From: Gammaproteobacteria bacterium
GTDB taxonomy: Bacteria > Pseudomonadota > Gammaproteobacteria > Burkholderiales > Nitrosomonadaceae
Assembly (NCBI GenBank): GCA_030431985.1
Contig: JAUIIB010000009.1
Span: 25,963-89,962 of the forward strand
Reading direction: 5' to 3'
DNA length: 64,000 bases
Shown: piece after piece, positions 28,436-38,726 of the stretch
Layout: every line of letters starts with the position of its first letter
Numbering within the stretch: the first letter of the stretch is position 1
Made by a program: the position numbers and the translations under genes
Notes under the pieces: generated by a model
Told to the model about the DNA's origin: nothing
Database searches by the model: none
What the model saw: the letters and a program-made list of their open reading frames with translations, nothing else

Positions 28436-29851
28436 ATGAAACCTACTCTCCAGTTAAAACTATCACAACAACTTAACCTTACGCCGCAACTACAACAATC
28501 AATACGGCTACTTCAATTATCTACAGTTGAGTTAAATCAGGAGATAGAGCGCCTTATCCAAGAAAACCCGCTGTTGGAATTGAATGAGAATTTAAGTTCA
28601 AAATCTTATGACGATCAGACACCAAATCATGACACGCAATCTGACACTGATGACGAAAAGATTACATCACAAGCAGATCATGATAATGACATGGAATGGC
28701 TTGAAAATTCTAATGTCTCGTACACTACACAAAATGATGACTATGAAACGCCGCAAATTGCTGCTGAACCACCAAGTCTCAGAAACTACTTGAACCAGCA
28801 AATTTCACTAAGCCAAGCGTCAGAAAAACAAAAAAAGATTGTCAGCCTTTTAATCGACAGCTTGGATGAAGATGGCTATTTAATACAAGATTTAGACGAG
28901 TTAGTAACGATATTGCCCGTCGAGCTTGGCATTAAAATAGACGACCTAGATCAGGCACTTGCTTATCTTCAGCATCTAGACCCGCCAGGAGTTGGTGCAA
29001 GAAATTTGCAAGAGTGTCTTTTGCTACAATTAAAAAACCTACCGGAAGAAACACCTTATCGAAAGCAAGCTATTCGGATAGTAACGGAATATCTCGACAC
29101 TCTGGCATCACATGACTACGCCTTAATCAAAAAGCACCTTAAATGCGATGATCATAGTTTACGCGCGATCCAAAAGTTGATTATGAACCTGAATCCGAAA
29201 CCCGGTTCAGATTATAGCTTGTCGTGTGCACGCTACATTATCCCAGATATTATCGTAAAAAAAGTAAATGGCACCTGGATATCCCAACTCAATCTGGACG
29301 CCCTTCCTCGTCTCAGCATCAATCACCTCTATGCCAATATCCTAAAACAAAAGCGAAATGAACCATCTTCGGGATTATCCAGCCAATTGAATGAAGCAAA
29401 ATGGTTAATTAAAAATCTACAACAACGATCTAGCACTATTCTCAAAGTGTCTAACGCCATTGTTGAACGACAACAACAATTTTTTGAACATGGCGAAATT
29501 GCCATGAAACCACTCGTATTAAAAGAAATTGCAGAAGCTGTGGAACTTCACGAATCAACAGTTTCTCGTGTCACTACCCAAAAATTCATGCATACACCAC
29601 GTGGTATCTTTGAGCTTAAATATTTTTTTGGTAGCCATGTTGCCACTGATACCGGCGGAGCCTGCTCAGCAACCGCTATACGGGCACTAATAAAACAACT
29701 CATACAAAAAGAAAACTCAAAAAAACCACTGAGTGATAACAAGATTGCGGGTATTCTGGAAGAACAGGGTATTGTTGTTGCACGCAGAACAATTGCAAAA
29801 TATCGAGAATCAATGCAAATTCCTCCCGCAAATCTTCGTAAGACATTTTAA
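28436..29851 (+). CDS. rpoN: RNA polymerase sigma-54 factor RpoN
   Basis: This is the sigma factor for -24/-12 promoters that need enhancer-binding ATPases. The preferred ATG at 28436 gives 471 aa starting MKPTLQLKLSQQLNLTPQLQ, the standard start; the frame opens earlier only with TTG. Region I is glutamine- and leucine-rich, an acidic linker follows (about residues 55-100), then the core-binding domain (LDPPGVGARNLQECLLLQL) and the RpoN box ARRTIAKYRE near the C-terminus that reads the -24 element. It lies 59 bp after lptB and 18 bp before hpf. Confidence 0.96.
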   Translation: MKPTLQLKLSQQLNLTPQLQQSIRLLQLSTVELNQEIERLIQENPLLELNENLSSKSYDDQTPNHDTQSDTDDEKITSQADHDNDMEWLENSNVSYTTQNDDYETPQIAAEPPSLRNYLNQQISLSQASEKQKKIVSLLIDSLDEDGYLIQDLDELVTILPVELGIKIDDLDQALAYLQHLDPPGVGARNLQECLLLQLKNLPEETPYRKQAIRIVTEYLDTLASHDYALIKKHLKCDDHSLRAIQKLIMNLNPKPGSDYSLSCARYIIPDIIVKKVNGTWISQLNLDALPRLSINHLYANILKQKRNEPSSGLSSQLNEAKWLIKNLQQRSSTILKVSNAIVERQQQFFEHGEIAMKPLVLKEIAEAVELHESTVSRVTTQKFMHTPRGIFELKYFFGSHVATDTGGACSATAIRALIKQLIQKENSKKPLSDNKIAGILEEQGIVVARRTIAKYRESMQIPPANLRKTF

Positions 29852-29869
29852 TTTTTCAAAGGAGACAAT

Positions 29870-30193
29870 ATGAATCTAAAACTTACAGGTAACCATGTAG
29901 AAGTGACCCCGGCAATGCGTGACTATGTGAATACAAAAATAAGCAAAATCACACGTCATTTTGATCATGTGATTGATGTCAGCGTCATTCTGTCTGTTGA
30001 AAAACATAAACAAAAAGCAGAAGCCAATTTACATATTCGCGGCAAGGATATTTTTGTTGAAGCGGATGGTAAGGATATGTATGCATCAATCGACAGTCTA
30101 GTTGACAAGCTAGACCGGCAGGTCCTTAAGCACAAAGAAAAAAACCTAGAAAAAAGAAATCACCACGCATTGAAAGACCAAGAACTTGATTAA
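29870..30193 (+). CDS. hpf: Ribosome hibernation promoting factor HPF (short form)
   Basis: This 107-aa protein binds the 30S decoding region and promotes 100S dimers in slow growth. It starts [27 protein letters not shown] and keeps the basic, conserved [41 protein letters not shown] pattern. It lacks the C-terminal dimerisation domain of long HPF. An AAGGAG ribosome site precedes the ATG. Its place between rpoN and ptsN is the conserved one. Confidence 0.94.
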   Translation: MNLKLTGNHVEVTPAMRDYVNTKISKITRHFDHVIDVSVILSVEKHKQKAEANLHIRGKDIFVEADGKDMYASIDSLVDKLDRQVLKHKEKNLEKRNHHALKDQELD

Positions 30194-30244
30194 TTTATAT
30201 CAAGATTCTAGATAATTGCAGATTTGATATACTTTTATATATTC

Positions 30245-30712
30245 ATGAATTTAATTTCAAAACTTTTACCTGAATCTAACATTAAAGTCGATCTGGATGT
30301 AACCAGTAAGAAACGCGTCTTTGAACAAGCAGGCATTTTATTTGAAAATACTGTCCAGATTGCACGCAACAAAGTTTTTGACAGCTTATTTGCAAGAGAG
30401 AAGCTTGGTTCCACAGGATTGGGGCAAGGCGTAGCTATTCCACATGGTCGGATTAAAGGCCTTCACAAGGCTGTTGCGGCCCTAGTAACTATGAAGGAAG
30501 CTATTCCGTTTGATGCTCCGGACGGACAACCGGTAAATATAGCCTGCATCCTTTTGGTTCCCGATAACGCCACCGATAAGCATCTACAAATTCTAAGTGA
30601 ATTAGCACAGATGCTTAGTGATAAACATTTTCGTGAAAAGATTTTGCTAAGCAAGAATGTCGCGGAAATTAGCCAGCTGATTTCAGAATGGAAACCGCAT
30701 GTCTCAAATTAG
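30245..30712 (+). CDS. ptsN: Nitrogen-PTS EIIA component PtsN
   Basis: EIIA-Ntr is a regulatory phosphocarrier that tunes potassium transport, nitrogen and envelope responses. The ATG at 30245 gives 155 aa; the frame also opens at a TTG seven codons earlier. The phosphorylated histidine lies in GVAIPHGRIKG (His67). The last 14 bases overlap hprK, so the two are probably translated together. No EIIC transporter is encoded nearby, in line with a regulatory role. Confidence 0.93.
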   Translation: MNLISKLLPESNIKVDLDVTSKKRVFEQAGILFENTVQIARNKVFDSLFAREKLGSTGLGQGVAIPHGRIKGLHKAVAALVTMKEAIPFDAPDGQPVNIACILLVPDNATDKHLQILSELAQMLSDKHFREKILLSKNVAEISQLISEWKPHVSN

Positions 30713-31658
30713 TATTTCAGAGCTCTATGAAAATAAGCGAGACAAACTAAATTTGGCATGGGTAGCCGGTCAAAATTTTGGCAGCAAGGTCCTCAGTGAT
30801 GATAAGATCGCTCAATCTAATCAAGGCATTATTGGCCATCTTAATTTCATTCATCCAAACTGGATACAAGTTATCAGTAGTAATGAAATCGACTACATCC
30901 TCAATTTGGATGCACACAATCTCAATAAGCAACTTATTTTGCTCAAGCAAAGCGAGCTTGCTTGTATCATTATCACAGATAATGTCAATGCACCCGAATC
31001 TATACGTCAAATTGCAGATGCAACCCAGACCCCGTTATTGAGCTCGCCTTTCCCAAGTGTTGAGGTTCTCTGGTCGCTTCGCACATACCTCGGACGCGTA
31101 CTCGCTCCCTCTTCCTGCTTACATGGTGTTCTCCTTGATGTGCTTGGTATGGGTGTAATGATCACCGGAGAGAGCGGGGTTGGGAAAAGCGAACTTGCAC
31201 TTGAGTTAATCAGTAGGGGGCACGGCCTGGTAGCGGACGATGTTGTTGAACTACGCAGAACCGCACCTGAAACACTCGAGGGAAGATGTCCGCCTGTATT
31301 ACGCGATTATTTAGAAGTTCGCGGTCTCGGTATGCTCAACATACGCACTATTTTTGGGGAAACAGCAGTACGACGCAATAAAAACATGAAACTGATTGTT
31401 CATTTGCAAAATACAGCAAACACTGATCCATCTCAACTTGAAAGGCTTCCAATCAGCAATCTGAATGAGACAATCATGAATGTGGATATACCAAAAGTTA
31501 TTATTCCAGTGGCTGCTGGCCGCAATCTTGCAGTATTGGTCGAGGCAGCTGTACGCAATTACGTTCTACAGCTAAGAGGCATAGACAGTACTAAAGATTT
31601 TATCGAACGTCATGAACAAGAAATGGGCAACCTGCCTGACAATTATGATGAGCAATAG
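30699..31658 (+). CDS. hprK: HPr kinase/phosphorylase
   Basis: It phosphorylates and dephosphorylates HPr on serine. The protein is 319 aa. The C-terminal catalytic domain has Walker A GESGVGKSELALEL followed by ISRGHGLVADD, and the family signature LEVRGLGMLNI. The N-terminal DRTGG-like domain is less conserved. It overlaps ptsN by 14 bases. rapZ, often the next gene in betaproteobacteria, is not here; ubiX follows after 120 bp. Confidence 0.94.
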   Translation: MSQISISELYENKRDKLNLAWVAGQNFGSKVLSDDKIAQSNQGIIGHLNFIHPNWIQVISSNEIDYILNLDAHNLNKQLILLKQSELACIIITDNVNAPESIRQIADATQTPLLSSPFPSVEVLWSLRTYLGRVLAPSSCLHGVLLDVLGMGVMITGESGVGKSELALELISRGHGLVADDVVELRRTAPETLEGRCPPVLRDYLEVRGLGMLNIRTIFGETAVRRNKNMKLIVHLQNTANTDPSQLERLPISNLNETIMNVDIPKVIIPVAAGRNLAVLVEAAVRNYVLQLRGIDSTKDFIERHEQEMGNLPDNYDEQ

Positions 31659-31778
31659 CATTAATCAATAATTTCTCAAAGCTAGTATTCTTTTTTACTT
31701 GATAAATTGCTAAATAAAAAGATATTTCCACGCTAAATTTATTGTGACAATCAATTAAGTTAATAAGTGAAGGCCAAA

Positions 31779-32393
31779 ATGCATCAACCGCACACTATTA
31801 CACTGGCATTTACTGGCGCATCCGGCATGCAATATGGCATGCGATTGCTAGAAAAGCTGCTGCAAAGTGGACATCATATTTATCTTGTTTATTCGAAAGC
31901 CGCGCAAATTGTTGCTCAGCAGGAAATGGATATCGTGCTCCCATCCCATCCAAAGGAAGCTGAAAAAATTTTCACACAAATGTTTCAATCAACAACGGGA
32001 CAGCTACAAGTATTTGGGCGAGAAGCCTGGTTTTCTCCTATCGCATCTGGTACGAATCCGGCGGATGCCATGGTTATCTGCCCATGTACAATGGGTACAC
32101 TCGCAGCGATTGCAGCCGGTTTGAGTCATAATTTGATTGAGCGCGCCGCTGACGTCATGTTGAAAGAAAAGCGACAACTTATAATGGTTCCGCGCGAAAC
32201 TCCGGTCACCTCAATCCATTTGGAAAACATGCTTAGGCTATCTCAATGTGGTGCGACAATATTACCTGCAACTCCAGGCTTCTATCATCGCCCACAAACA
32301 GTACAAGATATTGTCGATTTTGTTGTAGCACGCATACTGGATCATCTGTCAATCCAGCACCAGCTCACTCCCCGGTGGGGCGAATCAGACTAG
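31779..32393 (+). CDS. ubiX: Flavin prenyltransferase UbiX
   Basis: UbiX attaches a dimethylallyl group to FMN, making the cofactor of the decarboxylase UbiD. The ATG at 31779 with GAAGG five bases before gives 204 aa; a GTG four codons upstream is less likely. The flavoprotein motif TGASGMQYGMRLLEKLL lies at the N-terminus; later PCTMGTLAAIAAGLSHNLIERAADVMLKEKR and LVPRETP-like MVPRETPVTSIHLENML contain the substrate-binding residues. ubiD is not adjacent. Confidence 0.93.
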   Translation: MHQPHTITLAFTGASGMQYGMRLLEKLLQSGHHIYLVYSKAAQIVAQQEMDIVLPSHPKEAEKIFTQMFQSTTGQLQVFGREAWFSPIASGTNPADAMVICPCTMGTLAAIAAGLSHNLIERAADVMLKEKRQLIMVPRETPVTSIHLENMLRLSQCGATILPATPGFYHRPQTVQDIVDFVVARILDHLSIQHQLTPRWGESD

Positions 32394-32626
32394 TTCATAC
32401 CCTCATCCAGTAACAATCTCTCATTCGCTCAGTCGTTTGTAGTTGAATATATTTTTGGCAATCAAGCAAAAATACCAGAAAGCAAAATGAATCCACCTTA
32501 CGTACCACACTCTTCATGTTAAAAAGCTATAAATAATAAGTTCTTAAGCTGGAATTTCATGCTTCCTGTGAACTTTGTTGAGTCCAGTTTTTCAGCAAAA
32601 TACTCCAACAAGCTATTTCCAGAAAT

Positions 32627-32651
32627 ATAGTTGACTAATTCAATCAGGAAT
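32627..32651 (+). promoter_or_regulatory. IscR type-1-like binding box, distal copy
   Basis: By inspection 23 of 25 positions fit the E. coli type-1 consensus (ATASYYGACTRWWWYAGTCRRSTAT), the mismatches being positions 17 and 23. The left arm reads ATAGTTGACT. It covers the -35 hexamer and spacer of the putative iscR promoter, so bound holo-IscR would repress. Confidence 0.65.
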
Positions 32652-32659
32652 TGTATAGT
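32631..32659 (+). promoter_or_regulatory. Putative sigma70 promoter of iscR
   Basis: TTGACT (32631-32636) and TATAGT (32654-32659) are spaced by 17 bp, each five of six to consensus. Transcription would begin near 32666, inside the second IscR-like box. Confidence 0.65.
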
Positions 32660-32679
32660 TGACAAAAAAGATCAAGTAC
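32655..32679 (+). promoter_or_regulatory. IscR type-1-like binding box, proximal copy
   Basis: Starting 28 bp after the distal box, it repeats ATAGTTGAC and keeps TCAAGTA in the right arm; 20 of 25 positions fit the type-1 consensus. It overlaps the -10 element and the predicted start point. The central positions 15-17 are the weak part. Confidence 0.5.
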
Positions 32680-32742
32680 TCCTGATCTTGACCAATACTT
32701 TACTTCTCATCTTTATCCAAAATCACCAGGGAGAAAATAGAT

Positions 32743-33207
32743 ATGAGACTAACTACAAAAGGAAGATTTGCTGTAACAGCACTTTTAGACCTTGCCATGC
32801 AGCAAAGCAACAATCCGGTAACATTAGCTGATATTAGTCAGCGCCAAAAAATCTCGCTGTCATATCTTGAACAGTTATTTGCTAAATTAAGACAATCAGA
32901 ACTTGTCGACAGTGTTCGCGGCCCCGGTGGAGGCTATTGTCTTGCTAAAAGCCTCGAACAAGTTTCGGTTGCAGACATTATACTAGCCGTCGACGAACCT
33001 ATAGATGCCACGCAGTGTGGCGGGAAAGAAAATTGTCATAATGATAGTAAATGTATGACGCACGATTTATGGGCTAAACTCAATGACTTGATTTTTGAGT
33101 ATCTTGGCGCTGTTACTCTCAAAGAGCTTGTTGAGAATCAGAAAAATATTCCTGAAGAACAGGGTATTGTTCCAATTCTCGATATGCGCAGCTCCACAGC
33201 AGCCTAA
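32743..33207 (+). CDS. iscR: Rrf2-family iron-sulfur regulator IscR
   Basis: This 154-aa transcription factor senses iron-sulfur status through a bound 2Fe-2S cluster. The N-terminal winged helix begins MRLTTKGRFAVTALLDLAMQ and includes ISLSYLEQLFAKLRQ and VRGPGGGYCLAK. The three cluster cysteines have the exact IscR spacing C-x5-C-x5-C (CGGKENCHNDSKC), with a nearby histidine (MTHDLW). It heads the suf locus and probably represses its own promoter. sufA begins 233 bp later, so there may be a second promoter. Confidence 0.94.
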   Translation: MRLTTKGRFAVTALLDLAMQQSNNPVTLADISQRQKISLSYLEQLFAKLRQSELVDSVRGPGGGYCLAKSLEQVSVADIILAVDEPIDATQCGGKENCHNDSKCMTHDLWAKLNDLIFEYLGAVTLKELVENQKNIPEEQGIVPILDMRSSTAA

Positions 33208-33440
33208 GCCATATTGTTGTAAAAAATAGTAACAACGGTACGTTAGTTAGTGAGCAAAACAATCCTGAATAATAAATTCTAGAACATTTTGATCCTAAGC
33301 TAGTCTTAATTATATAAACAGAAATTATGCATTTAATTCAAAATAATAGAATTAGCGGCCTACCATAAATAAAAACATTGTTTCACCAATCTATGATCTG
33401 CAAAAATCTGATTACAGGAAATATATAGCAACGATATTGT

Positions 33441-33782
33441 ATGACACTTACATTAACTAAAAATGCAGCAAAACATATCCAACACCAGATTACTAAACGT
33501 GGTCGCGGCGTTGCACTGCGTATTGGTATAAAAAAATCCGGTTGTTCAGGTTTCTCATACACTTACGATTTGGCCGATGAAATCTGTGAAAATGACCGAC
33601 TGTTTACATCTCAAGACACTGGTGTTGTGGTGAATGAAAAAGACTTTCCATTTCTTAAAGGATCTCAGATTGATTTTATTCAAGAAGGACTCAACAGTTT
33701 TTACAAGCTGAGTAACCCGAATATTGACAACACCTGTGGTTGTGGTGAAAGTTTTAATTTGAAAGAATCAACTGAAGAATAA
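33441..33782 (+). CDS. sufA: A-type Fe-S carrier protein SufA/IscA
   Basis: A-type carriers take newly made clusters to target proteins. The protein is 113 aa with the three conserved cysteines Cys35 in SGCSGF and Cys99/Cys101 in CGCGESF. SufA, IscA and ErpA cannot be separated by motif alone; the position ahead of sufB favours SufA. There are 116 bp before sufB. Confidence 0.9.
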   Translation: MTLTLTKNAAKHIQHQITKRGRGVALRIGIKKSGCSGFSYTYDLADEICENDRLFTSQDTGVVVNEKDFPFLKGSQIDFIQEGLNSFYKLSNPNIDNTCGCGESFNLKESTEE

Positions 33783-33898
33783 TTATTATAATAATCAAAC
33801 AATCATTTAATCGAGTGATTAAGACGACACTGTTCTCACAAAGAGAATTATAAAAAGTATCAGATAACCAAAACTAATCAATAAAGGGAATTATTTCA

Positions 33899-35335
33899 AT
33901 GAGTGCTGCATTGCAAAATTTGGTTAATCAACCCTATAAACACGGCTTCGTAACAGATATAGAATCGGAAATTGCCCCCAAAGGACTCAATGAGGATACG
34001 ATTCGTTTAATATCATCCAAAAAAAACGAGCCCGAGTGGCTCTTAGACTTTCGTCTGAATGCATACCGGAAATGGCTCACAATGTCAGAACCTGACTGGC
34101 AGAACGTCCACTATCCCAAAATTGATTTTCAGGAAATCAGCTATTATGCAGCTCCTAAGCCAAAAGAAAAGTTGGCCAGCATGGATGAAGTTGACCCCGA
34201 GCTACTCCGCACCTTCGAAAAACTCGGTGTACCTATGCATGAAAGAGCCGCTCTTGCAGGCGTTGCCGTTGATGTCGTATTCGATAGCGTTTCTGTTGCA
34301 ACAACCTACAAAGAAAAACTTTCAGAAGTCGGGATTATCTTTTGCTCTATTTCAGAAGCCTTACAAGAATATCCCGAGTTAGTCAAACAATACCTCGGCA
34401 CAGTTGTACCCGTTGGGGATAATTTTTTTGCTGCGCTTAATTCCGCAGTATTTACCGACGGCTCATTTTGCTTCATTCCGAAAGGCGTTAAATGTCCGAT
34501 GGATTTGTCCACTTATTTTCGTATTAATACGGAAGGATCCGGGCAATTTGAACGCACGCTAGTTATCGCCGAGGAAGGTGCGTCAGTTTCGTATTTGGAG
34601 GGTTGCACGGCACCACAATTTGACACCAATCAACTGCATGCTGCTGTTGTCGAATTAGTTGCACTAGACAACGCTGACATTAAATATTCAACTGTCCAGA
34701 ACTGGTATGCCGGAGATGAAAACGGCGTAGGTGGTATATTCAACTTTGTCACCAAGCGAGGCCTTGCCAAAGGTGTTAATTCCAGAATTTCGTGGACACA
34801 AGTCGAGACCGGTTCGGCAATCACATGGAAATATCCATCATGCATTTTGCGAGGAGACAATTCGGTTGGAGAATTTTATTCGGTGGCGCTGACCAATAAT
34901 CTGCAACAAGCCGACACCGGAACCAAAATGATCCATCTTGGAAAAAACACCCGCAGTACAATTATCAGTAAAGGTATTTCTGCCGGAAAATCCAATAGCA
35001 GTTATCGCGGGCTTGTGCGTGTCGCGCCGGGCGCCCAGAATGCGCGTAACTTCTCTCAGTGTGATTCTATGCTGGTTGGAGATAAGTGCGGTGCACATAC
35101 TTTTCCATATATACAAGTCAATAACAACACTGCAAAAGTGGAGCACGAAGCTTCAACGTCAAAAATTGGTGAAGATCAATTATTTTACTTTGCACAACGC
35201 GGTATTGATGCGGAAGAAGCCGTTTCCATGATTGTAAATGGCTTCTGCAAAGAAGTTTTTCAACAATTACCCATGGAGTTTGCAGTAGAAGCCACAAAAT
35301 TACTTAGTTTTAAACTTGAAGGTAGCGTCGGATGA
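33899..35335 (+). CDS. sufB: Fe-S assembly scaffold subunit SufB
   Basis: SufB is the main scaffold of the SufBC2D complex, where clusters are built. The protein is 478 aa, near the usual length. It begins with the family start [17 protein letters not shown] and has the conserved beta-helix core: [56 protein letters not shown] (with the conserved cysteine) and [15 protein letters not shown]. It overlaps sufC by four bases (ATGA), indicating tight coupling. Confidence 0.96.
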   Translation: MSAALQNLVNQPYKHGFVTDIESEIAPKGLNEDTIRLISSKKNEPEWLLDFRLNAYRKWLTMSEPDWQNVHYPKIDFQEISYYAAPKPKEKLASMDEVDPELLRTFEKLGVPMHERAALAGVAVDVVFDSVSVATTYKEKLSEVGIIFCSISEALQEYPELVKQYLGTVVPVGDNFFAALNSAVFTDGSFCFIPKGVKCPMDLSTYFRINTEGSGQFERTLVIAEEGASVSYLEGCTAPQFDTNQLHAAVVELVALDNADIKYSTVQNWYAGDENGVGGIFNFVTKRGLAKGVNSRISWTQVETGSAITWKYPSCILRGDNSVGEFYSVALTNNLQQADTGTKMIHLGKNTRSTIISKGISAGKSNSSYRGLVRVAPGAQNARNFSQCDSMLVGDKCGAHTFPYIQVNNNTAKVEHEASTSKIGEDQLFYFAQRGIDAEEAVSMIVNGFCKEVFQQLPMEFAVEATKLLSFKLEGSVG

Positions 35336-36126
35336 TTTCTCAAAACAGTCAAACAATTCTTAATGTACAAAATTTGCATGCTAATACCCAAAACACTGAA
35401 ATACTTAAAGGCATCAACCTAACTGTCAAGAGTGGTGAAATACATGCCATTATGGGATTAAATGGTTCCGGGAAAAGTACACTGGCCAAAGTATTGGCCG
35501 GACATCCGGACTATGAAATCACGCAGGGCAGCATTCAGTTCGACCAGCAAGACCTGCTGGCACTTGATTCGGAAGAACGTGCCCAAGCCGGTGTATTTTT
35601 AGCGTTTCAATATCCGATTGAAATTCCAGGTGTAGCCAACAGTCAGTTTCTTCGTTTAGCGTACAACACAATACAATCAAAACGCGGTAATGATGAGCTT
35701 GATCCGCTGGAATTTGATGATTTTGTGAGAGAAAAAATGAAATTGCTGGAGATGAATCCTGATTTTCTCGATCGCAGTGTTAACGAAGGATTTTCTGGCG
35801 GGGAAAAGAAACGTAACGAAATTCTGCAAATGGCATTGCTTGAACCCAAGCTTGGCGTCCTTGACGAAACCGATTCAGGTCTCGATATCGATGCGCTTAA
35901 AATTGTCGCTAAGGGTGTTAATCATCTCAGTAATGAACATAACGCCATGATATTGATCACTCACTATCAACGTTTACTTGATCATATCGTTCCGGATTAC
36001 GTGCATGTAATGGAAAGTGGCCGCATTATCAAAACGGGTGGAAAAGAATTAGCACTTGAACTGGAAAAACACGGATATGATTGGCTGCATGATAATCTGC
36101 AAAACAATGCGGGAGCAACTGCATGA
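35332..36126 (+). CDS. sufC: Fe-S assembly ATPase SufC
   Basis: SufC is an ABC-type ATPase without membrane helices that drives a shape change in SufBCD. The 264-aa protein has Walker [15 protein letters not shown], signature [11 protein letters not shown] and the SufC-specific Walker B and D-loop [15 protein letters not shown]. It overlaps sufB upstream and sufD downstream by four bases each. Confidence 0.97.
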   Translation: MISQNSQTILNVQNLHANTQNTEILKGINLTVKSGEIHAIMGLNGSGKSTLAKVLAGHPDYEITQGSIQFDQQDLLALDSEERAQAGVFLAFQYPIEIPGVANSQFLRLAYNTIQSKRGNDELDPLEFDDFVREKMKLLEMNPDFLDRSVNEGFSGGEKKRNEILQMALLEPKLGVLDETDSGLDIDALKIVAKGVNHLSNEHNAMILITHYQRLLDHIVPDYVHVMESGRIIKTGGKELALELEKHGYDWLHDNLQNNAGATA

Positions 36127-37463
36127 ACGCATTGGCAAATATCGATTATCTCTCCAGTCTGTTACAGACGCTATCTACACAGAATCCTGGAGACTTTCCA
36201 AAAGATCTACTGCCGGAAAATAATTTTCCCTGGCTGAAGCAATTGCGCACTCAAGCGATTGATCAAGCCGGGCAGTTCAAATGGCCAACGACAAGAGATG
36301 AAGAATGGCGATTTACGGACATCTCACCGTTATCAACACTGACATTTAAACCAGCTCAACCCGGTAATTCACCCGCTTTAGCGGATGTTAGCCCTTTTTT
36401 TATTGAAGAAGCAAACAACCGTCTGGTTTTTGTAGACGGCTTTTTTACGCCAGAGCTCTCTAATGTAAACCATAAAAACCAACTCGTGGTAGGCAATCTG
36501 GCAGAATTAGCCACATCTCATAGTGATGTCATTGAACATCATTTAGGACAGCATTTTAAGTCTCAAAAAAACCTATTCTCAGCATTAAACACCGCATTCT
36601 TAAAAGACTGCGCCGTGATTATCGCCCCCCAGAATACGGTTATCACCCAGCCAGTACATATTCTATACATTGCGACACAAGCGGAAACAACACATTACCC
36701 GCGTTGTCTGGTTGTAGGTCAAACCAACAGTCAAGCAACCGTAATAGAAGATTACATTGCATTACAAAAGCCTGCAAATAGTTCATATATCACTAACTCA
36801 GTTGCAGAATTCAGTCTGGCAGCCAATGCACAAATTCGACATTTTCGTATCCAGCGCGAAAATAGTAGCGCTTTCCATCTGGCAAATTGTGCTGTTTCCC
36901 TGGACTATGCCAGCAGATACCAAGCTGTCAGTGTAACACTCGGTGCAAGTATTTCACGTTACAATCTGGACATTGGACTCAGGGCGGAAGCGGCCGAATG
37001 CATTATTGACGGACTGGCGCTTATTTCAAGTGATCAGCTGGCTGACACACACACCTGCATTGACCACTTGCAACCCAATTGCGTCAGCCATCAGCAGCAT
37101 AAATGCATTGCTGACGAAGGTGCGCATGCTGTTTTCAATGGAAAAATTATCGTAAGGCCTGATGCTCAACGAACAGACTCTTCCCAATCGAGTCGCAACC
37201 TGCTACTGAGTAACCAAGCAAAAATTGATGCCAAGCCACAGCTTGAAATCTTTGCCGACGACGTAAAATGTGCACATGGAGCCACCGTTGGTCAGCTGGA
37301 TAATGAAGAAATTTTTTACCTGAAAAGTCGCGGTATACCGGAATTAACCGCACGCAATCTTCTCACCTATGCATTCGGTGCTGAAATTTTAAACCGCATC
37401 TCTATAGCATCGCTCAAGCACACACTTGAGCAAATTGTGCTGAATCAAACGCAACATCACTAA
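36123..37463 (+). CDS. sufD: Fe-S assembly protein SufD
   Basis: SufD is the partner of SufB in the SufBC2D scaffold. The protein is 446 aa. It carries the N-terminal [16 protein letters not shown] motif and the C-terminal core [52 protein letters not shown], including the cysteine-histidine pair in CAHGA. The start overlaps the sufC stop; sufS follows after 3 bp. Confidence 0.95.
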   Translation: MNALANIDYLSSLLQTLSTQNPGDFPKDLLPENNFPWLKQLRTQAIDQAGQFKWPTTRDEEWRFTDISPLSTLTFKPAQPGNSPALADVSPFFIEEANNRLVFVDGFFTPELSNVNHKNQLVVGNLAELATSHSDVIEHHLGQHFKSQKNLFSALNTAFLKDCAVIIAPQNTVITQPVHILYIATQAETTHYPRCLVVGQTNSQATVIEDYIALQKPANSSYITNSVAEFSLAANAQIRHFRIQRENSSAFHLANCAVSLDYASRYQAVSVTLGASISRYNLDIGLRAEAAECIIDGLALISSDQLADTHTCIDHLQPNCVSHQQHKCIADEGAHAVFNGKIIVRPDAQRTDSSQSSRNLLLSNQAKIDAKPQLEIFADDVKCAHGATVGQLDNEEIFYLKSRGIPELTARNLLTYAFGAEILNRISIASLKHTLEQIVLNQTQHH

Positions 37464-37466
37464 ATC

Positions 37467-38726
37467 ATGGCCAACAATAACGTTACAACAGCGCTTAAAT
37501 CATGCGATGATTTTGATGTGGAAAGTATCCGAAAAGATTTTCCTATCCTGAACATCAAAGTCGGAGACAAGCCACTCACGTACCTTGATAACGCAGCATC
37601 CAGTCAGATGCCGCAACAGGTTATTGACCGATGGATCCACTATCAAACGGCGCAACATGCGAATATTAATCGTGCTGTACACTATCTTTCGGAAATTGCG
37701 ACCGATGCCTATGAAGATGCGCGCCGTAAAGTGCAACAATTTGTTAATGCACGCGAAGACCGCGAAATTATTTTTACCAGCGGCACCACTGATTCCATCA
37801 ATCTGGTCATGCACGGTTATGGGCGTCAGTTTATCCAAGCCGATGATGAGATCATCCTGACTACTCTCGAGCATCATTCAAATATTGTGCCTTGGCAAAT
37901 GCTAGCGAAAGAAAAAGGCGCTGTTATTCGTGTCGTCCCAGTCAATGATCACGGGGAACTCGACATTGATGCCTATGAAAAGCTATTCAATGAACGAACC
38001 AAATTTGTTGGATTAATTCACGTATCCAATGCACTCGGCACGATCAATCCAATCAAGCGCATGATAAATTATGCGCATCAGCAGGATATCCCTGTTTTGA
38101 TCGACGGAGCACAAGCCGCACCACATATGGCTATTAATGTACAAGATCTAGATTGTGATTTTTATACATTTTCAGCACATAAGCTGTGCGGTCCGACCGG
38201 TATTGGCATGCTCTATGGTAAGTCTGCGCTGCTTGAGGCCATGCAACCGTTCAAAGGTGGAGGCGATATGATCACTTCTGTTACTTTTGAAAAAACGACC
38301 TACGCCGATATACCGCATAAATTTGAGGCCGGCACACCCCCGATTGCTGGAGCAATCGGCTTCGGTGCAGCAATTGATTATTTAAACATGATCGGGTTAG
38401 ATCGGATTGCCGCATATGAATCAAAGCTTCTGGATTATGCAACCGAGCGCTTTCTAGATATCAAAGGCGCAAAAATCTTAGGAACAGCTGCACACAAAAC
38501 AGCCGTACTATCTTTTGTACTGGATGGCATTCACCCACATGACATCGGGACGATTCTGAATCATGACGGCATTGCCATACGAACCGGTCATCATTGTGCA
38601 CAACCCGTTATGCAGCGTTTTAACGTTCCCGCAACATCACGCGCCTCCTTTGCCTTTTATAATAACGAGTCAGAAGTAGAGACATTGATTAAAGGCATTA
38701 AAGCTGTACAAAAGGTTTTTCTATAA
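37467..38726 (+). CDS. sufS: Cysteine desulfurase SufS (class II)
   Basis: This PLP enzyme takes sulfur from cysteine for cluster assembly. The protein is 419 aa. The PLP lysine lies in FSAHKLCGPTG (Lys239) and the persulfide cysteine in RTGHHCAQP (Cys377) on the short loop typical of class II enzymes, which need an acceptor such as SufE or SufU. Other landmarks are YLDNAASSQMP and TLEHHSNIVPW. The stop codon shares one base with the sufU start. Confidence 0.96.
   Translation: MANNNVTTALKSCDDFDVESIRKDFPILNIKVGDKPLTYLDNAASSQMPQQVIDRWIHYQTAQHANINRAVHYLSEIATDAYEDARRKVQQFVNAREDREIIFTSGTTDSINLVMHGYGRQFIQADDEIILTTLEHHSNIVPWQMLAKEKGAVIRVVPVNDHGELDIDAYEKLFNERTKFVGLIHVSNALGTINPIKRMINYAHQQDIPVLIDGAQAAPHMAINVQDLDCDFYTFSAHKLCGPTGIGMLYGKSALLEAMQPFKGGGDMITSVTFEKTTYADIPHKFEAGTPPIAGAIGFGAAIDYLNMIGLDRIAAYESKLLDYATERFLDIKGAKILGTAAHKTAVLSFVLDGIHPHDIGTILNHDGIAIRTGHHCAQPVMQRFNVPATSRASFAFYNNESEVETLIKGIKAVQKVFL

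Larger units (their letters stand above)
32394..32742. other. Regulatory intergenic region upstream of iscR
   Basis: These 349 bp hold no gene. The distal half (32394-32600) shows nothing I can name. The proximal half carries the promoter and two IscR-like boxes listed separately, followed by an untranslated leader of about 77 bases and a GGGAGA ribosome site before the iscR ATG. Confidence 0.6.
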
